NCBI RefSeq assembly: GCF_036370855.1
Contig: NW_026991398.1
Location: forward strand, 1,240,001 to 1,304,000
DNA: 64,000 bases
Direction of reading: 5' to 3'
DNA from: Dromaius novaehollandiae
Lineage: Eukaryota; Chordata; Aves; Casuariiformes; Dromaiidae
The translations under genes were made by a program, and so were the position numbers. The notes beneath the pieces are model-generated. The model ran no database searches. It was not told the origin of the DNA and saw only the letters and a list, made by a program, of their open reading frames with translations. Positions 11,641 through 21,619 of this stretch are shown piece after piece (positions within the stretch are counted from its first letter, which is position 1; the number at the start of each line of letters is the position of its first letter).

Positions 11641-14600
11641 AAAGCTTTAGGGAGAGAACTAGTGGAGTTTGAGAGTGCAGACATATGTGTGGAGACCTTG
11701 GTGTGATGTGCCTTCCATCTTTGCAGCATGCTTGGGTGTAGACGCAATAGACTTTGCCTGAAGGCAGTGGTGAGAATCCATTGTTTGGGAATAGGTAGGA
11801 AATCCAAGATGCCCTGGGGTCTTTGCCCAGTAACCACTCCAAAAGGACATGATTTTCCTGTGGGTCCTATGCTGAATCTGCTAGAAACATGGTGGTTGTG
11901 CTGGACACCCCATGCATCTGACATCATTGCATTAAACCAAGTGTCTGCACTGAATTACATTAGTTGTTTGCAACATCAGAATCTGCATCATTTCATCTGG
12001 CAGATGATGCTCCAGAAAGATGTGGGTCTCATAGTTGTTACATCAGAGCAAGCAGACACTGGCACATGTCTTCGACAACCTCTGACACTTCAAATGTCAG
12101 AAGCTGCTTGTGTGTGAACAACTCCCGCTCCACTGATTACAACAGAAGCTTAGACAAGGAGCAGCCAGCCGTTCAGTGCATCCCAGAACTTGGGGAGGGG
12201 AAGCCCACCTTCTGTGAGTTTGTGGAGCGCATGGGAGGGAACTGAATCCTACTCCATCCCAGGAACTTCTAAACCAGTATTAAATGCCTAGCATTCAATA
12301 CTCCTCTATATCATTTCCTGAAGAATGAGTAAATGAACTCCCTTCTTGCCCCTCTCTAGCTGTCCTGTGTACTTATGAGATGGGAGCAGGGGCTTCCACA
12401 AGTGGGACATTTCCACCTCTCTCAGGTAACCATCCTCTGATGAGACAAACTGCAATGCTGAAATCAATCTCTATCCGCTGTTTACAGAGGGACCATCAGT
12501 GATTATTTTAGTTTACTTCAATAGACATTTCCCTCGGGTGACCCTGCTGCCTTTCAGGAACCATCAGCCCTGGAGCCCCAGGAACATCTCGAGGATGCAC
12601 AGGGCACAGAGAAAGTCACGTCTTCAGCTGGGCCTCTGCTCCTGAGCTGGGCCTGGCCTCTGGGACTGCAGGAGCCCATGGCAACCTGGCAGGTGCTGCA
12701 GAGAGACAGCTCTGTCCAGGAGCAGCTCCTCTTAAAGGAGCAGCAAGACTCAGGGCACTGCCTGCAGGCACCAGGATGAGATGAGCAACCCAGCATTTAA
12801 AGGTAGTTGGGAATGGGAGGACAGCTGAGAGCGCACTGCAGGGAGAAATCTCCACAACCTATAACACAGTAAGTCTCTGGCTGCGGGCAATGCTGCTGTG
12901 CTTCCTGGAGGGGTCTTCTGAAGCTGGCATCTTCCACAGCTGATAGGGTCTGTCAGGGTGGCTCTGCCAGCTTCTCCTGTTTGGAGCAGGTGGTGCTTTA
13001 GAGCAGAGCTTCCCAGCCACACCATCACAGGCACAGGGCATCCTGCTACCTTCTCCCAGGGACAGTGCAGGGGTGTGAAGCCAAGGAGTGCACCCAGGTC
13101 TGCCCAGGGCTGTGATTCAGAGCACTGTCCCTGCACCCCAGGGTGCTGTGTGCCCGGGGCAGTGACTCTGCCTCCTGTGAGGGTCAGCACTCAGCCTGCC
13201 TGGGGAGCTCCCCGTGGCAATGTGGGGAGAAGCTCTGGGTGGAAGGAGTGACCTACATCAGGGCAGGTCCATTCTGCCATTGAGAGGGTGCTGCGTGGAC
13301 CAGGGCTGTACTCAGCTTCAGCTCACCCCCAGGACATTTTCTGAAGGGGACTTTTCAAGAAGAATGTCAAGGCAGGGGATACCTTAAAGGTAAAGAGCTT
13401 TCCTGAGTCTGTGCTTTTGGTTTCCTATTGTTTGCAGGTGGGGGGTGGAAAAGAAGCTGTCCAATTTGGACAAGAGACTGACACTCCTAGACCTTAACCA
13501 TGAGAGATCAAGAGGTCTGTGAGGAACCTCAGAAAGCTCTTTCCCCACTCTCGATGAGATCTGTGAGCACTGACAGGGAAAAGACATGGGATATAGAAAC
13601 AGGTCCCAGGAGGAAAAGCTCCAGGCAGTGGAGATACAGTCAGTGAATGAGAAGAAACTAGAAACAGAAATGCTGTGAGAGAAGGAATTTGGAGAAGTCC
13701 CTGTCATCCCCTTCAATGCAGAAATCTTCCTCTAAACAAACCTCCCCATGTCTTCTCTCCCACCCAGCAAAGCCACTGCCCTCAAGGCCATGGGGTCCAG
13801 GGCTTGAGCCCCCTCCTCAGCAGCCCGAGCTGCAGCAGAGGGCAGGAGCATCTCTCCTGCAACATGCCCATTTCTCGCTGCACAGCAAAGGTGCTGAGAG
13901 TGACTGTCCTGTAGTGTTGCTCTCTGGGATGCAGTGTGCACAGCTGGGTGAGGTGAAGGCTTTTCTGAGTGCCTCTGTGTCTCTCCCTCCTTTCTTTCCC
14001 TTTGGTGGGAGGGTCACGGTATTGCTTCTTGTTTCCTCACCTCTCTCTGGGGTTAAGGAGGGGGATTCAGCTGCAGTGAAGGCAGTAACTTCCCACTCCC
14101 ACTACACTGCCTGAAGAAGCAGTGACATGCTAAACAATGTGAGGGCAGCGTTCATCTCACTGGGACAGAGATGTCTAGGAAGGGTCAGGTCAGCCCCTAC
14201 CTTCCCTGCACCGTTTCTCTCTTTTGCCAGAGCAGGAGCTGGTGTGGCTGATTCAGATACAGACACCTCTGTTCAAGAGGGCAAGGCTGGGGGAGAGGAA
14301 TCCCTCACAAGGGTCTTCTCTTTCAGACATAGCTGCCATGAGTGCTACATTCATCTCACAATAGTAAACAGAGAATATTGCAACTGGGTCACTGGACAAA
14401 TCCCCTTCACTCAGTTCGTGGTGCCCCTCCCCAGGTGTCCCTATCGAATACACGGGGAAGTTTGACACCTCCAATCACACACCGCAGCAGAGCAGGACTG
14501 ACTCCCCTGGAGCCCATGCACAGAGGTCCCTGCTCCACACGGCACACTCAGCGAGCACAAACGAGAGGTCAGGAAAGGGAGCTGAATGAAGGGATGGGGG

Positions 14601-14690
14601 GAGACGCTGTGTGGGTGGTACGATGAGAAGTGGAATGGGTTTTGCTCAGAGAAGCCTGCTCTAACTTGTCAATGCCTTTTCCTCGTTGGA
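11640..14690. repeat. U2 non-coding block, inverted copy of 2,041-5,660
   Basis: Holds, in reverse order, the same sub-blocks as U1. The well-conserved sub-block is at about 12,450-13,350 and the sub-block next to the receptor at about 13,380-14,120. Upstream of OR2 (14,120-14,690) should lie its promoter and leader exon. The sequence here is less like the other units, and no TATA box or leader exon can be fixed. The open frame seen in the conserved sub-block of other units is broken here. Confidence 0.65.
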
Positions 14691-14712
14691 CAGTGCTCCA
14701 AACCAAGAGCCA

Positions 14713-15648
14713 ATGTTCAACAGCAGCTCCCTCAACGAGTTCCTGCTCCTGGCATTTGTGGACACACAGGAGCTGCAGCTCTTGCACGTCTCACTCTTCC
14801 TGGGCTTCTACCTGGCTGCCCTGCTGGGCAACGGCCTCATCATCACAGCCGTAGCCTGCGACCACCACCTCCACACCCCCATGTACTTCTTCCTCCTCAA
14901 CCTCTCCCTCCTCGACCTTGGCTCCATCTCCACCACTGTCCCCAAATCCATGGCCAATTCCCTGTGGGACACCAGGGCCATTTCCTACTCAGGATGTGCT
15001 GCCCAGATATTTTTGTTTGTTGTTTTCATTTCAGCTGAATATTGTCTTCTCACAGTCATGGCCTACGACCGCTTTGTTGCCATCTGCAGACCCCTGCACT
15101 ATGGGACCCTCATGGGCAGCAGAGCTTGTGTCAAAATGGCAGCAGCTGCCTGGGCCAGTGGGTTTCTCAATGCTGCCCTGCACACTGCTAATACATTTTC
15201 GATACCACTCTGCCAAGGCAACACAGTGGACCAGTTCTTCTGTGAAATCCCCCAGATCCTCAAGCTCTCCTGCACAGATGCCTACCTCAGGGAAGTGGGA
15301 CTTATTGTGGTTGGTATTTGTTTAGCTTTGGGGTGTTTTGTTTTCATTGTGGTGTCCTACGTGCAGATCTTCACAGTTGTGCTGAGGATCCCCTCTGAGC
15401 AGGGCCGGCACAAAGCCTTTTCCATGTGCCTCCCGCACCTGGCCGTGGTCTCCCTGTTTCTCAGCACTGGCACATTTGCCTACCTGAAGCCCCCCTCCCT
15501 CTCCTCCCCATCTCTGGATCTGGTGGTGTCTGTTCTGTACTCGGTGGTGCCTCCAGCAGTGAACCCCCTCCTCTACAGCATGAGGAACAAGGAGCTCAAG
15601 GATGCACTGAGGAAACTGATTCAACTGTTACCAGTTCAGCAGCAATAA
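14713..15648 (+). CDS. OR2: intact OR14-like olfactory receptor, 311 aa
   Basis: A class II odorant receptor, a seven-helix GPCR that would couple to Golf in olfactory cilia. The chosen ATG at 14713 gives MFNSSSLNEF, matching the other copies, with a glycosylation site at N3. Motifs in order: TM1 LLGNGLIITA (38-47), HTPMYFFLLN (54-63), C95 and C177 for the conserved EC1-EC2 disulfide, MAYDRFVAIC (116-125), TM5 ending SYVQIF (215-220), TM6 start KAFSMCLPHL (234-243) and TM7 NPLLYSMRNKE (284-294). A polypyrimidine tract and acceptor (CTCGTTGGACAG) lie just upstream, with the exon starting at about 14694, as expected for single-coding-exon ORs with 5' UTR introns. Unlike OR1, OR4 and OR5, no upstream in-frame ATG is present. 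Family assignment (OR14A/C-like) is by motif only. Confidence 0.95.
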   Translation: MFNSSSLNEFLLLAFVDTQELQLLHVSLFLGFYLAALLGNGLIITAVACDHHLHTPMYFFLLNLSLLDLGSISTTVPKSMANSLWDTRAISYSGCAAQIFLFVVFISAEYCLLTVMAYDRFVAICRPLHYGTLMGSRACVKMAAAAWASGFLNAALHTANTFSIPLCQGNTVDQFFCEIPQILKLSCTDAYLREVGLIVVGICLALGCFVFIVVSYVQIFTVVLRIPSEQGRHKAFSMCLPHLAVVSLFLSTGTFAYLKPPSLSSPSLDLVVSVLYSVVPPAVNPLLYSMRNKELKDALRKLIQLLPVQQQ

Positions 15649-15858
15649 GTTGCCCATCTCTCCTCACAAGCAATTCCCAGTTTACCTCAGACAGCTCTTG
15701 TGCCTTGGGAGTTCTGCCTGTGATAGCCATGTTTGTACACAAATGTTTGAATTCATCCCACTTCTCCAGGAGCAGAAAACCTGTGCGTCTGACCCAGAGG
15801 CCTTCTGTAAATCTGTAAATCATGGTGTCAGAGCTGGCCTCCCAAGTAGTATCCCTGC

Positions 15859-15864
15859 AATAAA
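15859..15864 (+). promoter_or_regulatory. Poly(A) signal of OR2
   Basis: AATAAA about 210 bases after the OR2 stop, in sequence matching the equivalent signals of OR1 and OR5. Confidence 0.55.
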
Positions 15865-17810
15865 AGGGGATCTCCTTAGTCCTGTGCCTGAATAATGGGC
15901 TCTTCTTCCCAAGTTGGAGCCATGAATGTGCCCAGGGAATTGCACCCCAAAAGGCCCTGTTGCTGTGCTTGGGCTTTCCATTGGCAAAGGGGGGAAGCAC
16001 TCATAGAGTGATGTTTGAGGGAATAAGGGCTGGATTCAGCTGTCACTTGTGGGTGCCCAGTGCCCCTGGAGAGGGTGAGTGGTCAAGAGGTCTCTGCCAG
16101 GGACTGTCCCACGCATTAGAGGGCTGGTGAGAGATGCCCATCCTTCTGGAAGGGAATATGGAGCCACCTGGATGGAGAGCACAGGGGATCTCCAGGGGCA
16201 GCATGTGCCTGGGATGGGCAGTGAGTGGAGACTCCCCAAACCAAGTGGAGTCACACAAAATAAAGGGCCAAACCAGGGAATGCACCACATCAGGGCTCTG
16301 CAGTCTCAGCAGAGGGAGTGGGCTGGGTCTAAGGACACCCCTGAACCGTTGGAAATGCCCTGTGATTGCTCCAAGGATCCTCCACAGCTACAGACCCTGG
16401 GGAGGGCTTGTCAGGTGCAATGATGCTGGTCCAGCTGGGTCTGCCCTCACCAGGATGGCCAGTGAGGAGTCACCCTGGGGCCATACAGCCTGCTCGCCCT
16501 GCAGAGCAGCACCATCAGCCCAGGGCCTTGCAGGGAGCCCAGGACAGGGGTGCAGGAATGGCCGAACAGGCCAGCACGGACACACTGACCTGGGGAAAGG
16601 CTCTCTGGGGAGCAGGGACATCTCCAGAGAAGAGCGAAGGAGCAATTGTGTGCTTGTGGGGAGGAATAAATGAAAACCTGTTTCCATGTGTGTCAGCTCC
16701 GGGCAGGCTGCTCTGTCACTGGAGCTGCCTGAGGAGCCCCGGGGCCAGGACTCTGGTGCTGCCCTGGGGAGAGGGGCTGCCCAGAGGGGCTGCAGGCAGC
16801 CAGGGTGAAGGATCTCTGGTCATGAGAGCAGTGGAGACCTGGAGTGCCTGGCCTCCATTTCCTTGTGCCATTGCTGGCCCCCAGGTGTGGGGCTGATGGG
16901 GAGGCTGACACCCCTCTCTGCCCCCCAGCAGCTGCTGTGCCCTGCAGAGGGGCTGGGGCTGTGGGGTGAGTGCCCAGAGCTCTGCAGCCCCCTGCCACAG
17001 GCACTGCTGTGGGGCCACCCCAGCCTGGTCTGCTGTGCTGGGTGGGCTGGGGAGAGGGCAGGGGAGGTGGGGAGAGCTGGGGAGGGGCTGGGCTGGACTG
17101 GAAAGGGCCCAGGAGAGGACAAATGCCAGCAGGCAGCTCCTGCGTGTGAACAGCAGTGTGGGAGCACAGAGCCATGTGCTTGCAGGGCAAATGCAGGTCT
17201 GCTGGGAAAGGCAGCAGGACATGGCGGGTGCAGGAGAGAAGAGCCCAGGTTGTTCCCTGTGTTGCATGGACACAGTGGGGAAGCTGCCCCAGGGCCATCG
17301 TCCCAGAGCAGCCCCTCACATCACCCCTTTCCAGCACTGGCTGCTCACCCAGCTGTGGGGTGGTCCAAGGCCAGCTCCATCCTCCTGCAGGTCTCTGTAT
17401 CCTGAGAGAGGGGAAAAGGCCAGCCTTGCATGGCCTCTCTTCTGCACCAGAACCCAGCAGATCCTGGAGCACGGTGTCTGCTGACCCTCACATTGGGCAC
17501 AGCCTGGGCTGGGCAGGGGCTGGGTGCTTTCACCCCTCAGACTCCAGGGGATCATTTAAGAGTCATTTAAGAATACCCCAGCCCTTTCCACATCTGAGGT
17601 CTTTGGTTCCAGCTCCAGCTGAGCTCTGGTTTTCCTCACTCCATCCCCTCATGCACACACAAGGTCTCGAGGCTCCCCTGGGCAGCCTGTGCCCCTTCCA
17701 CCCTCTGTGCACTTCCACCCCGGTACCCTGAGTGCTGCTGCTGCTGCCAGGGCAGAGGTGGAGGATCCCCCGGAGCGGCTCCTCAGGGAGCTCCCCAGGG
17801 AAATGCTGTG

Positions 17811-17846
17811 CCCAGCCCCAGCCCCAGCCCCAGCCCCAGCCTCAGC
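17811..17846 (+). repeat. (CAGCCC)n microsatellite
   Basis: About five tandem CAGCCC hexamers, lying in a segment that is missing from the matching part of U5. Confidence 0.9.
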
Positions 17847-18519
17847 ATGTCAGAGGGGAGCTGCCCTCTCCCAACCCACCCTGGCAGTGCCAGCCCCACC
17901 TCAGCCTGCTCCTGAAAGGCTCCAGCGCAGCCCTGGAGGGAGCTGGAGCTGCCTCAGGCCTGGGGCAGTCTGGTGACAGGAGGGTTTGACATGGGCACGG
18001 CAGTAGCAGTGCTGGGAGCAGGGGAGGAGCAGGGAAATTGGGGCAAAGACCTCTGCTCTCGGCTTCAGGGCCAGGGCACTGGATGGGTGATGCCTTTGTG
18101 GCTGATCAGGCTCCAGGTTCAGGGTGGATGCCAGCTCGAAGGTAGGAGCACCAAGATTTTCATGGGCTTCAGTGCAGCTGTGACCATGGTGAAGGCAAGT
18201 GGGCAGACCCAGGCGCAGGCAACTGCAAAAGCTGGGGGTGGAAAAGTCAGCGTGGGGCTGGTGAAGATCCTCCCTCTGCTCCCTATGGGGAAGAGAGTCT
18301 CCAGGCAATGCTGGACTCCACTTTGGCTGAGGGGAGAGGAGCACAGGGAGGTTGGAAGAGGCAGATGGAGCCTCTCAGGGTTCATGAGGGAGTTTTCCAA
18401 ACACCAAGGCTGAGCCAGGGAGGGGCATTGGGATCTTCCCCCGATGCTCTCCCAGACGAGCTCATTCTGCTCTGCCCCAGGTGCTCTCGTCCCCGTGCCA
18501 GTGGTGCCAGAGTAGAGGC

Positions 18520-18760
18520 TGAGAATTCATGGATTCACAGAGGAGTTTTGGTGGGAAGAGACCTCTGGAGGTCTCCAGTCCAACCTCCCACACAAAGCAG
18601 GGCTGTACGAGCCCTCCAGTCCCATCTGGCCATCACTGGACTGTGCCTGACCCTGGTTAGGATCCCCAAGCCTGCTCTGCTCCTCTTGTCCAGGCTCTGC
18701 AGAACGGCACCTCTCATCAGTGGGTCCCTGCCCCACCTGCCTTGCTGGCACCCTCGGCTC
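18520..18760 (-). mobile_element. CR1 3'-end fragment
   Basis: On the minus strand it reads GGAGGTTGGACTGGAGACCT and then AGGTCTCTTCCCACCAAAAC, ending near GAATCCATGAATTC, which is the classic CR1 3' end. The inverted match is at about 44,050-44,300. It sits at the U2/U3 boundary, and its U5 partner sits at the U4/U5 boundary. Confidence 0.65.
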
Positions 18761-18769
18761 CTGGCTCCG

Positions 18770-20221
18770 CTTCCCACATGGAGCAGCCCTGCTGTGGGGC
18801 CATGGACCGTGCTGGTTGGGATGGGAAGCAGACCCAGCTGGACAGGTGTCACCACCACTGATACTGCTGGCACTTGTCTGTGCCCATGGACAGTGCTCAG
18901 AGGGACCCCAAGATGTTGGCAATAGCAGGAGATGTGTTTGGGTGTGCACTAGCTCCAGCCTGTGGTGTTTCACTGAGGGTGCAGGAATCACTCTCCAGGG
19001 CCCCTTCCCTGGGACTTCTGGGTCCCCACTGCCTCTCTGGGGATTGCAGAGCCCTCGTTTCCCCATGCATACCTGGATTTAGTGCTCTACCTTCTAGTTA
19101 CTGCACCATGAACCATCCCTCACTTTGTGAGGCTCCACTAACTGCCCACCCCCAGGCACACGCTGACCCTGGAGATCCCCTGGGCTCTTGTGGAGCTCCA
19201 TTTCCCCTCCAGAAGGTTGGGCATCTGTCATCAGCACTGTCACCTGCGGGACAGCCCCAGGCAGACATTTCAGACACCATTCCCCATCCCCACTGGCACT
19301 GGTCACTGAGAAATGAGCTCTGAGTGCAGCCCTCGGTCCCTAACAGACCACCCAGGGACTCTGAGCTCATCCTCTTGAGCCCATGGAGTACGGAAGTAGA
19401 ACACCAGACCTCTTAGTGATCCAACCCCTCAAGCATATTTTTGACTCCATCTCCTGAAGAAGGGCCAGATTTCAGGCACGTCACAGGGGAGATCCCCTTT
19501 TATTGTGGAAATGTTATTCTGGAGGCCAGGACTGACATAAGGGTGCCCATTGCCTGCTCCTGCCTGTACTTCCAGGACACATGCATGTGGAAACACAAGC
19601 CTACCACCACCAGGTTATGAGAACTCCTGTGTCATATCCACAGAGCACAGAAGGCCATCATGGAAATGAAGAAAACAACTCTGAAAAGAGGAAGTCCTGC
19701 TGCTGTGGGTGGATGTGTCTCCAGGAAAGCTGCAGCCCCCCCAGGAAGGCTGCAGTGAGGAAATGCCTGCTGTGGCAGTGGGGGGGATGATACTGCCAAG
19801 CACGGGGTCTGTCCCCACAAGCTGCTGCCTGACTCCCCTCCCCTCCCCTCCCCCTCCACCTGTGGTGTTGGAGCACTTTAGAGGGAAGGGACCAGCCCAC
19901 GGTGACACCTGGCTGCCACCCTCACAGCAGAAGGGTGTGAGATCACACCCTGACTGTGATCCAGGGGACATGGGACCCATGGTCTCACCCGGCCTGCACT
20001 CGTCTGAGCCTGACTCTGTGCCCCTGAGCTCCCTTGGTGTCAGCGCCAGAAGAGACACTGCAAAGGGAAACTCTCCTCATTGCACTGGGGCATCCGAGGG
20101 AGCTCAGACTAGCGGGCTCTGAGGTTCCCCAGTCGCTGCTGATGAAGGGGGAAACCGGGCTTCCTGCTTCAACACCGTCCCTGGGTCAGATTCAAATGAG
20201 AGATTCTTGAGTAGACATAAC
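18770..20221. repeat. U3 downstream flank of OR3
   Basis: Matches 1-1,105 (U1) in direct orientation in patches, for example 19,120-19,260 against 525-660, and 41,830-43,110 (U4) inverted. No gene is seen. Short open frames are unconvincing. Confidence 0.6.
19499..19504 (-). promoter_or_regulatory. Poly(A) signal of OR3
   Basis: AATAAA on the minus strand in sequence equivalent to the OR1 and OR2 signals. It lies about 1.2 kb from the stop, partly because of the LTR inserted at 20,222. Confidence 0.45.
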
Positions 20222-20565
20222 TGTTGGGGAATGGCTTGAGGAACAGCGACACAGTTCTATGGAGATGCTTGTATAGGTGCTAGCTTGAGGAAAATTACAG
20301 AGGTTTTGAACTTTACTTGACCTTTAGTTACAGCACAGTGTAGGTAACAAACAGCACACCACTAACGGACACTGGAAGTCCCTGGCAGTCGGCCAAGAGA
20401 CTTGTCAGGAGGGCGTGTACAATTCTTATCCAATGGATGTGCGCCAAGTATGTAATCGAGAGTCGAATGAGCTATATAAGCTGTGCTTGTTACCAATGAA
20501 GTTGAAGCTTGTTTATCACCCATATTGGGTTGTCTCTTGCTTCCCTCGTCCGTCCTGCCCTGACA
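20222..20565 (+). mobile_element. Solo LTR, ERVK-like by its 6-base target repeat (fossil)
   Basis: A 344-base element starting TGTTGGGG and ending CCTGACA, flanked by the 6-base direct repeat CATAAC (20,216-20,221 and 20,566-20,571). A TATA box (TATATAAG) lies at 20,473-20,480. No internal retroviral sequence is present, so it is a solo LTR left by recombination between two ends. The six-base duplication suits the ERVK (class II) group. The equivalent place in U4 (about 41,700) lacks it, so the insertion is younger than the U3/U4 split. It lies between the OR3 stop and its poly(A) signal. Confidence 0.8.
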
Positions 20566-20684
20566 CATAACATGAACCTGATTTTTTTTTTAAAGCAAAA
20601 AGAGAAAAATAAGAAAGAAAGAAATGCAAAACACACAGATTTGATGGGAGGTACCCTGAGGAATTGATGCAAAATGGACAGTTA

Positions 20685-21617
20685 TCAGTGCTGAGATTGG
20701 GCCCATTGAATCAGTTTCTTCAGGGCATCCTTGAGCTCCTTGTTCCTCATGCTGTAGATGAAGGGGTTCACTGCTGGAGGCACCACCGAGTACAGAACAG
20801 ACACCACCAGATCCAGAGCTGGGGAGGAGATGGAGGGGGGCTTCAGGTAGGCAAACATGCCAGTGCTGACAAACAGGGAGACCACGGCCAGGTGAGGGAG
20901 GCACATGGAAAAGGCTTTGTGCCGGCCCTGCTCAGAGGGGATCCTCAGCACAGCAGTGAAGATCTGCACGTAGGACAGCACAATGAAAATGAAACACCCA
21001 AAAGCTAAACAAAGACTAACAACAAGAAGGCCAAGTTCCCTGAGGTAGGAGTCTGAGCAGGAGAGCTTAAGGATCTGGGGGATTTCACAGAAGAACTGGT
21101 CCACTGTGTTGCCTTGGCAGAGTGGTATTGAAAATGTGTTAGCAGTGTGCAGGAGAGCATTGACAAAACCACTGGCCCAGGCAGCTGCTGCCATTTTCAT
21201 ACAAGCTCTGCTGCCCAGGAGGGTCCCATAGTGCAGGGGTCTGCAGATAGCGACAAAGCGGTCATAGGCCATGACTGTGAGAAGATAATAGTCTGCTGAA
21301 CATAAGAAAAAGAAGGAAAAGAGCTGGGCAACACATCCCGGGTAGGAAATGGCCCTGGTGTCCCACAGGGAATTGGCCATGGATTTGGGGACCGTGGTGG
21401 AGATGGAGGCAAGGTCGAGGATGGAGAGGTTGAGGAGGAAGAAGTACATGGGTGTGTGGAGGTGGTGGTCGCAGGCTATGGCTGTGATGATGAGGCCGTT
21501 GCCCAGGAGGGCAGCCAGGTAGATGCCCAGGAAGAGCGAGAAGTGCAAGAGCTGCAGCTCCCGTGTGTCTGCGAAACCCTGGAGGAGGAACTCACTGAAG
21601 GAGGTGTCGTTGGACAT
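20685..21617 (-). CDS. OR3: intact OR14-like olfactory receptor, 310 aa
   Basis: A class II odorant receptor GPCR. It starts MSNDTSFSEF (N-glycosylation site N3-D-T) and keeps TM1 LLGNGLIITA, HTPMYFFLLN, MAYDRFVAIC, KAFSMCLPHL and NPFIYSMRNKE, ending KLIQWAQSQH, one residue shorter than OR2. TM3 is the most distinct part (LFSFFFLCSADYYLL), differing from all the other copies and suggesting a changed ligand pocket. The splice acceptor (CTTTGGACAG on the minus strand) places the coding exon start at about 21,640. The nearest upstream ATG is 17 bases away and out of frame, so the start at 21617 is well supported. Its 3' side carries a young solo LTR. Confidence 0.95.
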   Translation of the reverse strand: MSNDTSFSEFLLQGFADTRELQLLHFSLFLGIYLAALLGNGLIITAIACDHHLHTPMYFFLLNLSILDLASISTTVPKSMANSLWDTRAISYPGCVAQLFSFFFLCSADYYLLTVMAYDRFVAICRPLHYGTLLGSRACMKMAAAAWASGFVNALLHTANTFSIPLCQGNTVDQFFCEIPQILKLSCSDSYLRELGLLVVSLCLAFGCFIFIVLSYVQIFTAVLRIPSEQGRHKAFSMCLPHLAVVSLFVSTGMFAYLKPPSISSPALDLVVSVLYSVVPPAVNPFIYSMRNKELKDALKKLIQWAQSQH

Positions 21618-21619
21618 TG

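Larger units (their letters stand above)
15650..18500. repeat. U2 downstream flank, inverted copy of the U5 flank (44,330-47,190)
   Basis: The sequence reads as the reverse complement of 44,330-47,190, and its first 1 kb also as the reverse of 1-1,105. It is GC-rich (16,700-17,500), so long open frames occur on both strands; none shows a domain or a start context I can support. A hexamer microsatellite sits at 17,811-17,846. The segment at about 17,610-17,880 is missing from U5. The ERVL-like LTR found in U5 is absent at the matching point (about 17,265), leaving a clean empty site. Confidence 0.65.

Noticed and set aside
14686-14712. Nine-residue upstream extension of OR2
   Set aside because: It has no ATG start (it would begin at TTG) and overlaps the splice acceptor; the ATG at 14713 matches the family.
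16690-17730. Long overlapping open frames on both strands (up to about 259 codons)
   Set aside because: The stretch is G+C-rich, so stops are rare in all frames; products are low-complexity and the inverted copy (44,330-46,170) does not keep one frame consistently.
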